Below are positions 52,448 through 64,000 of a stretch of DNA of 64,000 bases, piece after piece. Numbering within the stretch: position 1 is the stretch's first letter; every line of letters begins with the position of its first letter. Made by a program: the position numbers and the translations under genes. This stretch comes from Niebla homalea (lineage: Eukaryota; Ascomycota; Lecanoromycetes; Lecanorales; Ramalinaceae): positions 1,240,001 through 1,304,000 of the forward strand of contig JAHGAU010000012.1 of assembly GCA_019925105.1 (NCBI GenBank), written 5' to 3'. The notes below the pieces were generated by a model that had not been told where the DNA came from, did not search any database, and saw only the letters and a program-made list of their open reading frames with translations.

Positions 52448-53720
52448 TTTACTTTATAATTAACGTTTTTATTAAAAGGATATCCTTCCTTTATAATAGT
52501 AACTTTATAATTAAATCTATCGATTATTTTTTTATTATCGATCTTATTAAGGACCTTTCCTTCTTCCTATATAGTTAAAACGATAATTATTACGTTTATT
52601 AATACGTCTAATTAATTATTAAATAATATAATTATAAATAATAATAATAATAATCGGTAATCCATATTATAACGTCCGTTTTTACGGTTTTAATCCTTCT
52701 TTTATATATATTTTATCTTAATAAAGTTTACGTTACCTCCGTTATATCTTTATTTATAACTTATATATTTTTTTATTAAGAATATATTATAATATCCATA
52801 ATAAATAAAATATAATTTTATATTAAATAACAAAGTTATTAATATAAAAGTTTTTACATTTAATTAAATTAAATAATTTTAAAGTAAATTAATTATTTCT
52901 TTTAATATTTTAATTAATATATAGATTTTATTAATAATTTTACGGTTTTTAATTTATATTTTCCGCTTAATTATTAATATTTTATTAAAATAAATTTTAG
53001 GTTTATTTTATTATTTAAGTTATTAGAATAAAATTATTTACGGTAATTATATAAGCGCTATTTATATTATTAAGATATCCTGGAGCCTTTTGTTTATATA
53101 ATTTTAAGGGTGTTTAATTTATTACGTTCTTTTTATTTATAATATACGTTTAATCCCGTTATAATTAATATATATTAAATTTACCTTTAATATAGTTTCT
53201 TAAAAGTCTTCGTTTATATAACTTAATTAATTTATAAATATTTAAACTTTAAGATTTACCTTTTTATCCTTTTTTTCCTTTTTAAGCTTTTATTTCTTTT
53301 TTATTCCTTCCGTAACTTATTTTAATTTAAAATATACTTTATAAACATTAAGCTTTTTATATATATTTTCTATTAAATATTTATAAAGCTTTATATCTGT
53401 TAATTATTCTTAAAATAATTAATTATATTTTTTAATATATATTTTATTATTTTATTTATTATAATTTTTAATCTTTTAAGTTTAATATTCTTTTTACTTA
53501 AATTATATATAATATAAGGTATATATTTATAATAATTAAAAATAGAATTAATTCCTTATAATAATACTTTAATATTATTTATTATTTACTCCGTAAAATC
53601 GTTAAGATTTAATTTTAAGAACTTTTAACTTAATAATTTCTAAAAGTTCTTTATATTTTCTTTTATAACGTTGTTTATCGCTTTATTTATAAGTAAAATT
53701 TTAATTTTTAATTATTTTAT
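52448..53720. other. Unassigned AT-rich, RIP-mutated sequence
   Basis: Between the LTR-like island and LINE G. The minus strand shows coding-like patches around 53560-53250 (e.g. NLSKKNIKLKR) that could be a decayed Gag. The evidence is too weak to assign. No tail, second LTR or RNA gene was found. Confidence 0.3.
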
Positions 53721-56700
53721 TTGATTGATTGATTGATTGATTGATTTATACTACGGATCTAGTTAAGTTAATTCCGGCGTTCCTTAATATTCAACTATTT
53801 AGCCTTATTAATAACGGTAAAAACCCGATATCTATAACGTTAAGAATAAAAATCGGTATTTACCTAGTTTTTATTCTTATCTTAAAGGTTAAAAGTATTT
53901 ACGGCCGTTTAAAGAGTAAGAATTTATTTATATACTTTTTTTAAGAAAACTTATAATATTACGATTAAATCCATTTAAGGATTACCTTTAAACTTATTAT
54001 TCTTCTGTTACTTTACGGGTTTATTTAATATTAAAATTTTAAAATTCCGATTATATTATTAAATATCCTTACTAATATATATATTATTATTATTTTATTT
54101 ATATAATTCTGCCGATTAATATAATATCGCCTTTTATATTATTCCGGTATTTATAGCCCCTTTAATCCCCTATTAAGTATAGTCTTTCCGCTATTATTTT
54201 TTACCCCCGGGTTAATAACGAGGTTTTTTAATTAAGTTTTTGATTATTTTATTTATTTCCTTAATTAAATTAAATTATAATAATAAGCCCGTAATTATTA
54301 TAAATTTAACGGCCGCCTTAATACCTTTTTTATTAATAAGTATTTAACGATAATCGTTAATTTTTATTTTTTTAATTAATCTTAATTTAAGTTCCTTAAA
54401 TAGTAAATAAAAGATTAATATATATACGGCGTTTTATTTTTATTATTTATATTTATAGTTAACGTTAATCCGGTTATTAATATATACGATAAAAAAAAAG
54501 TAAATTAAGCCGTTTTTATTTATCCGGAATTAGATTATTAACGCGTTATTATTTTTCCTTATAATCCCGTAACGCCGGAAATACTTATCGGTAATTTTAT
54601 CGCTATTTAAAGCCGGGTATTATTATTTTTAAAGGATTAATTTTTTATATTTACGTTAATGCTTTATTTATCTTTTTATAATTTATAAGGTAATCGCCGT
54701 TAACTTTATTTTTATAACCTTTTTTTCTTCCGTTATTTTTATTTTAAATAAAAGTTTATATATTTTTATATTAACTTTTTAAATATAAGTTAAATCAATT
54801 TATTTTTTAATTTACTTTAATTTAACTCCCGTGGAAAGGATAAGTACTATTTCTCTACGCCTTTTTGCCTAAGGCCTTTTATAATTTTAATAAATACGTT
54901 CGTTTCCTATTAACGTAATTAAGTTTATACCTTTTTTAAGCCTTATTTAAGTAACTATTTAATTAAAGGCCAGCTTTATTAATAATATAAAAATTTTAGA
55001 TTCTAATACCGGGACGGGAGTTACTTTATATACTTTACTTATTATTCTTAAGTATTGGTTTTAAATTTTCTATAATTACCGGACGGGCTTTTTCTTATAT
55101 TTAAGTATATCTTCGGGTACGTATTAAATAATTACTACGTATATTATCGTAAACTTTATAACCGCCTGGTAAACGGTTCTAACCTTTTATAAGGTAGTTT
55201 TTTATATTAATACTATAAAGTAAATAAGGCCTTTTTCCTATAAAATTATTTTCTTTTAAACCTTTCTTATATAATTCTTTTAGTCTAGTTTCTTATTAAT
55301 TTATAAGTTAAGTACCTTAATATTAACTTCCGGTTTTATTATTATATTATTTAGGTCCTTTATAATTATTATATTATATAACTTTAAGCTTTTAATTATA
55401 TAAATAAGCTTATATTTATATAAAATAAATTAAGTCTTATATATTTTTACTTATTATAAATAGATTTCATAAGCCTATTTTAGCTTTAAATAATTTATAT
55501 AAGTGAACGTACTATAGGTTAAAAAGTAAATATCGTTAATAAAGTTCTTTATTTAAATTTTTTATTTTAACTTTATTAAGTCTTTAATAAACGGGCCGTT
55601 AAAGAATAAAAATAAAACCGGGGAAATAAATAACCCTTAAGGAATCCTTATTATTACGGGCTTTATTGTATTTATTTTTTATCCTAAGTTAATTAACGTT
55701 ATTTAAATACTTAAGAAACTTTTTATTTAATTTATAAAGAAAAATAAGATTTTCTTTTTCCGTAAATTATATAGTAACCTTTAATAATTTACCTTATTAA
55801 ACGCTTTTATAATATTTAAAAAAAGAAAACTCATAATATACTTCTTCTTATAATTTTATATTATATATATATTATTAATTAAACCTTTAAGAGCCGTCTC
55901 TGTTAACCGTCCTTTTCTTACCCTTATTTATTGGTTAAGGAATAGCTTATATTCTTTTATATAATTATTTAAGATTTTTATAATTACTTTTTTTAAAACC
56001 TTCCTTAACGTATAAAGGAATATTATAAATCTATACGATTTTATTTTTAAGTAATTTAATTTAACCGGTTTTTTAAGGATAATCGTTTTAACCTCCTTAA
56101 ATCTATAAGGGTAATATTTTATATTAAAATAAGCTTAAAATAAATAAACAAAGACTTTTTTAAATAACAACGTTATTATAAATAGGAACTTGTTTAATAT
56201 ACCGTTAAATTTAAGGGCTTTATCCTTTTTCGGTTATTAATTATTTTAATTATTATCTTTTAAATTATTATTTTATTCATTATTATTAATTTAGGATATA
56301 TAATGCCGTTAATATCTATTAAGTTAACTTCCGGTAACGGGGGAAAGAATACCTTTTTAAAAGCCTTAATCTTACCGTTAAAGGTATTTATTATTATACC
56401 GTTTAATCTTTTTAAAAATAAAAATTTAAAAATAAGTTTAAGTTTCCCATTTTATTCCTTATTATATTTTATTAGCTTCCAAATATTATAAGGGGAAACC
56501 GCCGAGTTATATATTATAGCCCGGAAGTACGTTTACTTAGCCTTTTAAATAATATTTTTTTTAAGCTTTCTTTAATTACTAAAACGTCTCCCGGTATTTA
56601 TACTTGGTAATTTACTTTATAAGCGCCTTTATTTTTATAATCGCCTTTATATATTCTTCATTTTAATAGGTTTTAATTCTTTAAAACGGCTTTATTATTA

Positions 56701-56985
56701 AAATTATTACGTTAATTATTTTATTTAAAGCCTTTATTATTTACTTTATAAAACGGTTAATTTATTCTTTATTATTAAGCCGGGGGAGCTCCGTTAATTA
56801 AGATGTTATTTTTACCGCCTTTATAAATATTTTAACTTCCTTAATTATTTTCCACGTTTATTTAAATGGTAAAAGCGGAGTTATATTAACGGATTAATTT
56901 AAAGTTATCTATATCGGGATATAATCCGAACCGTATTTTAGGTCCTTTTAGGGTCCGTATATTATAATTAAGTTAATAATTTTGG
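53721..56985 (-). mobile_element. LINE copy G, 5'-truncated (3.3 kb)
   Basis: Minus strand. The (TTGA)n tail is at 53721-53746, followed by the conserved 3' sequence. It aligns with copy B from 30174 to about 33440, so it lacks the 5' 2.5 kb. The homology ends abruptly at about 56985, where GC-richer sequence beginning GGTCTTGGTGAAGCAGGGG starts. The frames at 53741-53944 and 56303-56491 are fragments or antisense readings. The expected target duplication was not found. Confidence 0.88.
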
Positions 56986-57341
56986 TCTTGGTGAAGCAGG
57001 GGCTGTTTTCAGCTCACTAACCCGCTCCGGCTAAAAATCGGCCTTATATGGTTTAATCGGTCTAAAAAAAAATAGCTTTATTTATACTGCTTTATTTTAA
57101 GTTATAAATTAACTCTCATTAAATTAAAATTATCTTTAAGGGCTTATATAGTTGGAATTATTTACGTTAATAATATTTAATAAAATAAAGTTAAGTTATT
57201 ATAACGGACTTTTTAATAAATATAAATAAAATCGTCCTTTATCCGCAATAAATCTTAAGAGCCTATATTAAGTATAGCTTTCTATATAATTAAGTTCAAT
57301 AATATTTAGACGTTACTAAATTATAAAGCGGCTACCCCTAT
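56986..57341. other. Lightly mutated, possibly low-copy sequence beside LINE G
   Basis: The first 60 bases are unusually GC-rich for this window and show little RIP; the rest is AT-rich with scattered CA dinucleotides. I find no second copy in the window. It may be the insertion flank of G or sequence joined to G's cDNA by template switching. Confidence 0.35.
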
Positions 57342-57635
57342 TTAAAAAAAGCATAGCTGATCCAAGCCGTATAAGAAACCATCTCTTATAGAGTCGGCTG
57401 TTAAATACGAGACGGTACCACTATTACAAGCCCTTTCCCTTTCCCTTACTCCGCGTCCGGCACCGGCACCGGCACCGGCACTCTCCAGTATTCTTCTATT
57501 AACTATTGAACATAAAAGTATCGAAGTCGCTATAGGATCTCGCCTCCCAGGGTAATAAATAGTCGCCGTTATAATTAAAGATAATAAGCTCCTTATAATA
57601 TAACTTTCATATATTAAAAAAATTAAAGATGCCAA
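57342..57635 (-). CDS. Hypothetical 97-codon ORF, doubtful
   Basis: An open frame of 97 codons starting MASLIFLIYE, with Ala-Gly and Arg-Glu repeats (AGAGAG, RERE) produced by simple sequence: a (CCGGCA)4 run at 57457-57480 and a (CCCTTT) run at 57429-57447. It starts inside the tandem duplication at 57614. I recognise no family, and no splice-site or promoter context is convincing. It is the longest frame outside the LINEs and lies in one of the few lightly RIP-mutated patches, so a gene fragment is possible. Chance is as likely. Confidence 0.12.
   Translation of the reverse strand: MASLIFLIYESYIIRSLLSLIITATIYYPGRRDPIATSILLCSIVNRRILESAGAGAGAGRGVRERERACNSGTVSYLTADSIRDGFLYGLDQLCFF
57457..57480. 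repeat. Hexanucleotide microsatellite (CCGGCA)4
   Basis: Four exact CCGGCA units, preceded at 57429-57447 by about three CCCTTT units. GC-rich and unmutated in an AT-rich block. Confidence 0.9.
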
Positions 57636-57975
57636 GATATATAACGTAATATAAGTTGTTCTTCAGATTAAATAATAAAGATGCTTATTATTTATTCGGG
57701 TATAATCGTAAGCCGTTTAAAGAGTTAATAAATAATTTTTCGGAAATATTATCCGCTTAACCGCCGGTAAAAATAATAAATTTAATAAAGCCTTTATATT
57801 CTAAAAATGTTAAAGAAGTCAAGATATATAACGTAATATAAGTCACTCTTTAAATTAAGTAATAGAGACGCCTATTACTTATTTAAGTATAATCGTAGGT
57901 TATCCGAAAAATCAATAAATAATCTTTCCGAAATATTATCCGCTTAATTATTAATAAAAGTAATAAGCAATCTTT
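57614..57975. repeat. Tandem duplication with a period of about 187 bp
   Basis: Two adjacent copies (about 57614-57800 and 57801-57975) share AAGATATATAACGTAATATA (57634 and 57821) and GAAATATTATCCGCTTAA near their ends. Differences between them are largely transitions. It is shorter than the length usually reported to trigger RIP. No ORF or LTR-type ends. Confidence 0.75.
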
Positions 57976-57990
57976 TAAGATTTAATAACT

Positions 57991-60238
57991 TAAACGATAA
58001 GCTTTTAAATCCTATTTACTTAAATAAGTTATTAATTAATCCAATCTTAAAATGCTTTTTTCAAAGGTAGATCCGTTATAAACATTTACCCAGACCGACC
58101 GAAATAATAATAGTCGATAAGTAAGTTATAAAAGGCCGGTAATAATATTTTATGCAATTTACCCTTTACTAGGTTAATAAAGCTGAATTACGGGGATTAT
58201 TTTTTATTAAAGATTAATAAAAAATAAAAATAATAATCTCTAAGGAATTTTATTAAATAAGTTTAAACGTTTATATTAATTATAATTTAATTTAATTTAT
58301 TTCTATAATAATACGTTAAAAAAAAATATTTGCTTTATATATTAAATTATTTTTTTATTTTTTAATTTTATAATAAAAACCGTTTATATAAATTTAAATA
58401 ATTTAGTTTATATTTACCGCTTTTATATATAATTTATATTTATTAATTAACTTATAATAAAGTTAATTTTCTTCCTTAATAAATATTATAATTTTATTGT
58501 TTTTATTAAGACTTTTATATATATATTTCTTTATATAAACGTCTTTAAAATCGTATTATTTATACGTTAAATTATTAAGATTTATTAATAAATAATTACT
58601 TATAAAGGTAACTTAATATAGGTTAAAGATTACCTAAAATATTACGTTCTTTCGTTTAAAAGCAACTTCTTTATTAATTATTTTTTTATTAAGTACGTTT
58701 TTAAGTTTATTAATACTTAAATTTTCAATATTAACCTTCTTTTTTAATTAAGGTATTAAGCCGGATATATTCTTTATAACCGGAGGGTTAAGTATTAAGC
58801 TTAAGAGACTTTAATTTTAAATACTATTTACGCTTAATAAAAGTTATAAAGATTAATCTTAAATAACCGGTAATATTAATTAATCTTAAATAAATAATAA
58901 TATTAATTTTATACTTTTAAAAATATTAATAATATTATCGTTAAGGATAATACTTTCTTATTTAATATTTCGGATTATAAATAATATAGTATTTAAAATT
59001 TCTTAATTAAGACCTTAATCTCTAAAGAAAGCCGTAAAGATACTATAATAAATATTAAAATATAAAGTTACGGCCGTATTACTTTTATAAATATTTACCG
59101 GGAAAAAGAAAGACTTAATTAAGTTTAAGGAGGATTTAAAGGGTTTCCTATAATAATACTTTAAAGTAATATTTATTTATATCCGATAAAGATTATTATC
59201 TTTAATTTTAATATTTTTAAAGTTAATAAAGCTTAACGCTTTAAGGAAAAGTAAGTTATTATTATACTTTTTAAATATAATTTATAACCAAATTTATTTT
59301 ATAAAACCTTTTATTATTTATATATTTAGATTTTATTTAATTATTATTTTAAGTTTTATTAATTTAAAATTAAATCTTAATATTAATTATATTAAATATA
59401 CTTACGTTTTTTAATTTAATCGATAAAAGGGTTTACGTTTTCCGGTATCTTTTTAAGGTAATATTTCCGATAATTTAAAAAAGAATTATTAAATAAATAT
59501 TTAAATTTATTTAATATTAAAATATAGTATATTAATAATTATTTTAAACTTAATATAAAGTTTAATTTTACCTTTTTTTAAAGTTTTATAGCTTATTCTT
59601 TATTTATTCTTTTTATAAACGGTTATTAAAACTTAATTAATTAATTATTTCCCGGTTATATTAAAAGCTTTTCGGAGAACTCTTATATATAATTTAAGTT
59701 ACTTTATATTTTTAAAGAATATATATAAAAACGGAATTAAGTAATTAATATCGTAAATCCTTTTAAGAATTATATACTTAATTACTTAATCTTTAATACT
59801 TAAGAATAAAACCTTTTTATTTATATAATTTTTTATAACGTTATAATCTTAAGTATTAAAATAAAATAACCGTATTTAAAGATATTTAACCGTTTATTAA
59901 TCTGCTAGAATTTAAGATGATTCCTTTTTATACGGTTTTAAAATATTCTTTTAATATATAAGGATATATTAAAGGTAATATTTAAGCTTTTATATTTTAT
60001 TAATTACGGCTATTAAATTTATATTACGTGTATTTTTAAATACTTTAAACTTAATAAGTAATAAAAAGTATTAAGTTATAACGTTAATTATAATTTAATA
60101 AAAAAGATTAATTTATTAAACGTTAAAATAATAAATTATAAATATTCTTTTTTAAGTAATTTTAATAAATTAATTCGCTTATATTTAAAGAATTTCGTAA
60201 GTTATTTATTTTAATTAAGCGTATCCTTTTAATTATTA
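57991..60238 (+). pseudogene. Unidentified decayed coding-like sequence, left of LINE J
   Basis: Mostly RIP-mutated. In one plus frame around 58945-59190 a stretch reads coding-like apart from TAA/TAG stops, for example NTFLFNISDY, LIKTLISKESRKDT and YGRITFINIYREKERLN. I cannot match this to LINE, gypsy or copia proteins as I know them. It may be a transposase or another element's ORF. No termini were identified, and LINE J has inserted in this sequence at 60250. Confidence 0.35.
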
Positions 60239-60250
60239 TATTAATATATC

Positions 60251-60720
60251 ATCTTCATCATCATCTTCTACAGCCGCAAGGATGCAATGGCAGACGCTTG
60301 CCAGAAGTCCCTAGAGGAGTCAGCGGCGATGATGGTATAAGAGGGGTATATGTTAAGCGCGTGAGTGTTGGTAAGGACATTCAGAGGTATTATATAAGAT
60401 TAAGGTAGTACAGATATATAAAGGAGCGGAAGAGCAATAAGCCTAAGGACAGCCCTTATAAGGATACGGTCGTAATATTACGGATTTTCTTAGGGAAGCT
60501 AGAATATAAGAAGTATACGAATAAATTGCTACTCTCTGGACGGCCGTTAATATCCTTTACCTTAAGGGATAGAGGGTAGAGGCTTAATAAACGCCGGTTT
60601 TTACTTTAACGTTATAAGTATTAGGTTTTTACGGTTATTAATAAAGTTAAAAGGCCGCGTATTAAAGAACGCCGGAATTAGCTTAGCTAGACCCGTAGTA
60701 TAAATCAATCAATCAATCAA
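60251..60720 (+). mobile_element. LINE copy J, 470-bp 3' fragment, hardly RIP-mutated
   Basis: A severely 5'-truncated LINE. From about 60330 it aligns with the last 400 bases of copies A and C and ends in (CAAT)n at 60703-60720. A 12-bp duplication TATTAATATATC (60239-60250 and 60721-60732) frames it. Unlike all other copies it keeps CA dinucleotides and GC-rich words, e.g. around 60440-60600. The first 80 bases, with a CATCTTCATCATCATCTTCT simple repeat, are not clearly LINE-derived. Confidence 0.88.
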
Positions 60721-60732
60721 TATTAATATATC

Positions 60733-63700
60733 TTCCGATAGATATTATTATCGTAAAAATTCTTAATATTAAGATATTCTTCGGAGATAAAAGTTTACGT
60801 AAAAAGGTTTAACCCTATAAATTTTCAGCTTTAATTTACTACGTAATTAATAAACTTTACCAGAATAAAAATTAACGGTTTATTATTAATCTCCTATATT
60901 AAGGATATTTTTTACGGTAATAATATAATACTTTTTATATAAATATAATAGCTTAATGCCGTTAAAAGTTAAATAAAGCGGTAAAAAATTAGGTTTTATA
61001 AGTTAAATTTTATAAAGTTTAACCTAATTTATAACCTTTTTAATTTAAATTTATATTACAATTATAGAAATACGATATTTAAAATTAAAATAAAAATATC
61101 TTTTTAAATTAAAGATTTATTTTAAGTATATAATATTTTTTATATTAAATAAGGAAATTAAAAACTTAAGTCAAATAATTAAAACCTTTATGCTTCCTTA
61201 ATAATATTAATTCTTTTTTTATTAGAACTTTTTATTACGTTCTTTTATAAAAAATATATTTAATAAACTATAAAAGAATAAATAAAAATATAATCAATTA
61301 AATAAAAACTAAAAAAGAAGGAAGGATATAAAAGGGTTAAAAGGTTTCTTTTTTGAATTAAACGGTTATTCTATTTATATTTTTGGTTATCTTTATTAAT
61401 ATTTTTTACCTTTATTCTTTTAAAAAGATTTAATATTAAATTTATAATTATTAATTCTATATAATTATAATAACTTTTTATAAATATTAAGGTTAATTTA
61501 ATATTTCTAATATTATTACTTTTTATTTCTACTTTTTATATTACGTAAACGTTTTAATAATAGATTTATTTTCCTTTAATTTATAATATTTATTTATAAT
61601 TTTCTTTATTAATAAAAAGGTAAAAAAGAATATATTACGTTAATTATTTCTTAATAATAATATAGATAAAAGTAATATAAATAATCTTATTAATTTATAT
61701 TTTAATTCCGTAATTAATAACTTTAATTATTTAATATTTTTTACCGATAATAATCTATTTAAGGGTATTATTAATCGGCTTAATATATATATATATTACC
61801 GGATAAAGACCCTTTTTATCCATTAGAAGTAAAATAAAAATGAAACTCCTATTTTATTGGTTTATACTCGTTTTATATTTTTATTCGCGGATATTGTTTA
61901 CCTCTTTATAAATGATTTTTAAGTTTATTTTAAATTATAACTTTACTTTTGCTTTAAATTTAAATAAATAATCCGTTAGACTTAAATATTAAAATCCGGC
62001 TTAGGGTTATTATCGTAATTTTTAAGTAAACGGGATCCGTTATTTATATAATATTAAATATATAAGAGATTTATTATTTTATAAATTAAATTAATAAATA
62101 AATTAAAGCTTACGTTTTCTTTTTTATTATAATAATATAGATATTAAATACTTAACTTTCTTTATTAATCCGTTATCGGAAATTTAAAGAAATTTTATTT
62201 ATTAAGCTTAATATTTCCCGTAAAAAATAAATCTTATACTTTATACTTTTTAATGTATCCTATTTTTATTTATTTATAAATAACGCTTATTTATACGTAA
62301 TTATAATAATTACTTATCCGTTTAACTTTATTGTTAATATTTAAAAACGTAACCAGGTTTCTTTGGATTTTAAAGATTATCTTATTAATTTCTTATAAAT
62401 TAAATAAATTTATAAAATATTATATATATAACTGGTTAAATTCGTGGCTTCCATTATTATTATAAACGTATATCCGTTAAGAATATATAATAAGTTTATT
62501 ATAACGCTTAATTCTTAAAAGGAAATTAATAATAAATAAAATTTAAAGTAAATAATATTTTTAAAATAATATATAAAAAATAATATATAAAAGCTTTAAA
62601 GTAAATCTTTAAGAATAATATACTTATTATACGCTTAAATAAGGATATTAAGGTATAAATAAGCCGTTTTTATTTATTTATTAAAATAAATTATAAGATA
62701 TTATTATAAGTATACCGGAATAACGTTACGTAATATTTAACTTATTAAATAAACTTTAAAAATTAAAGGATTTACCTTTATTATCTTTAACGGAAACCGG
62801 AATATCTTTTAATTTATAAGTACGTTATCTATGAAAATTATATACGTATATTTAATAAACGTATATTAATTATTAAGTATTATTATAAGTTAAATCGATA
62901 TATCTTATGTCTTATTAAGGGTTATTTATTTACCGTTTTAAAACCTTTAATAACCAAGGTTAAAATATTAAGTATTAATAATAAAAAGATATAAAGGATT
63001 ATATCTTTAAAGCAGCTTAATATATTATAAGCCTTATTAAGGTTAAATATTAAATTATAGGAACTTTTTAAGGTTATATTTAAGATAAATAATAATAAGT
63101 ATATATAAATAAATTACGGAACTATTTATTAATTTAATTATAGGCGGGTTAATCGTTTTAAAACTCTTTTTAAAGGATTAAGATATATCCTAATATATTA
63201 AAATCTTTAATATAATAATCCGGGACTTTTTTAATATATATTTAATTAAAGGTTATAATCTTTTTATTTATTTCCGTAATTTTTTCCGTTATTAACTTAA
63301 CGATAATTAATATAACGTAACGGCCTTAAAGAAGTTCCTTAAGGAAAATTTTAATAAAGATTAATATATCTTTAAATTACGCTTTTTTAAAGTTAAAATC
63401 ACCGTTATTATTATAATTATTTTTAATACTTATATTTATATCTTTTTTAATTATAATAAATATAATATTTAAAGTAAGGATTACGATAGGTTTATTAATA
63501 GCTTCTTTATTAATTAAAGCGTTAATTAATAACCAAAAATATAAGTATCTTAAAGCGGAATAAATATAAGATGAATTATTTTTATAAGAAATATAAATAA
63601 AGCTATATAATAATGCTTCTAAGTATTAATATATTATAAAGGACGAGTTATATTTATTATATTAATATAAAAATCCTTTACTTCGGATTTAATTAAATAA

Positions 63701-64000
63701 AATTTATTAAAAGTAAACTTTTTTAATTAATATATATATAATTTCTTAAGTCTTTTTAAGACGGGGGCCTTAAGTATAATAATCTTATAAACTTAATTAT
63801 ATAAAAATATTAAAGGATATAGTTTATATTTATTATTATAAACGTATTATTCTCTTTAAGGATAAATAAGGAATAAATAATATTATCTTTAAAGGTATTT
63901 TACTTCTATTATATTTATAACGATAACTTCGTTTTACGTTTCTTTTAATTATTTTTATTAACCTTTTTATTATTTATAGACGGTAAATGTACTTAATATA
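60733..64000 (+). pseudogene. Unidentified decayed coding-like sequence, right of LINE J, to window end
   Basis: RIP-mutated DNA that should continue the unit interrupted by J. Coding-like plus-frame patches occur near 60880-60960 (ISYIKDIFYGNNIILF) and 63325-63500 (VTALKKFLKENFNKD, FKLRFFKVKITVIIIIIF). The sequence between them has no readable frame, LTR end, tail or RNA gene that I can see. It could be one large element of another class running off the window. No family is assigned. Confidence 0.3.

Noticed and set aside
48975..53944. A similar 67-codon frame in two places (48975-49178 minus, 53741-53944 plus), suggesting a conserved peptide
   Set aside because: Both are the antisense strand of the LINE 3' end, so similarity comes from shared descent of the element and not from selection on the peptide.
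1..64000. Short open frames of 60-114 codons across the window (e.g. 8027-8233, 16980-17210, 36204-36548, 56303-56491)
   Set aside because: They lie inside LINE copies, often on the antisense strand, and arise from composition; none starts with a family motif except the ORF1 start at 12693.
1..64000. Mitochondrial or bacterial AT-rich origin
   Set aside because: Chromovirus, copia and LINE elements with target duplications and abundant CG but scarce CA point to a RIP-active fungal nuclear genome; no organellar or bacterial genes are present.

Overview
This window reads as an AT-rich, gene-free block from the nuclear genome of a filamentous ascomycete fungus, packed with retrotransposons destroyed by repeat-induced point mutation (RIP). 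Three things support this. Almost all cytosines sit in CG, CC or CT, and CA is strikingly rare, as expected from CpA to TpA mutation. Reading frames recognisable as pol genes are full of CAA/CAG-to-TAA/TAG stops and D-to-N, C-to-Y and G-to-K changes. The elements are types common in fungi: a Tad1/LINE-like element with a (CAAT)n tail, a Ty3/gypsy chromovirus and a Ty1/copia element. I found no intact host gene, rRNA or tRNA. The host is inferred from these features; I cannot name a species.

Layout. 1-8985: two minus-strand LINE copies (I and H), I apparently inserted in H. 9461-12282: a short LTR element with an AAGTA target duplication, probably a gag-only relative of the gypsy family. 12693-49192: one plus-strand LINE (A) split by two insertions, LINE D (14423-20240) and a copia element (23562-48470). 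The copia element is split by a gypsy element (26723-44901), which is split by LINE B (30174-41741), which is split by LINE C (35435-41220). Removing the inserts restores about 5.76 kb (A), 6.7 kb (copia), 6.6 kb (gypsy) and 5.77 kb (B), and each of these insertions is framed by a target-site duplication. 49193-52092: the 3' end of a second gypsy copy with a truncated LINE (E) inside. 52093-53720: an LTR-like GC island plus unresolved AT-rich DNA. 53721-56985: 5'-truncated LINE G. 56986-57990: lightly mutated low-copy-looking DNA with simple repeats and a tandem duplication of about 187 bp. 57991-64000: decayed coding-like sequence I cannot assign, interrupted by a short, hardly mutated LINE 3' end (60251-60720).

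How it fits together. This is a record of successive insertions (A, then copia, gypsy, B and C) followed by RIP heavy enough to mutate even C, the innermost copy. Lightly mutated islands stand out: the LTRs, the gypsy chromodomain, the copia pol C-terminus with its 23-bp minisatellite, the 2.8-kb LTR element and the 470-bp LINE fragment. They are the most useful parts for reconstructing the families and for reading the substrate rules of RIP. I found no new defence or metabolic system here.
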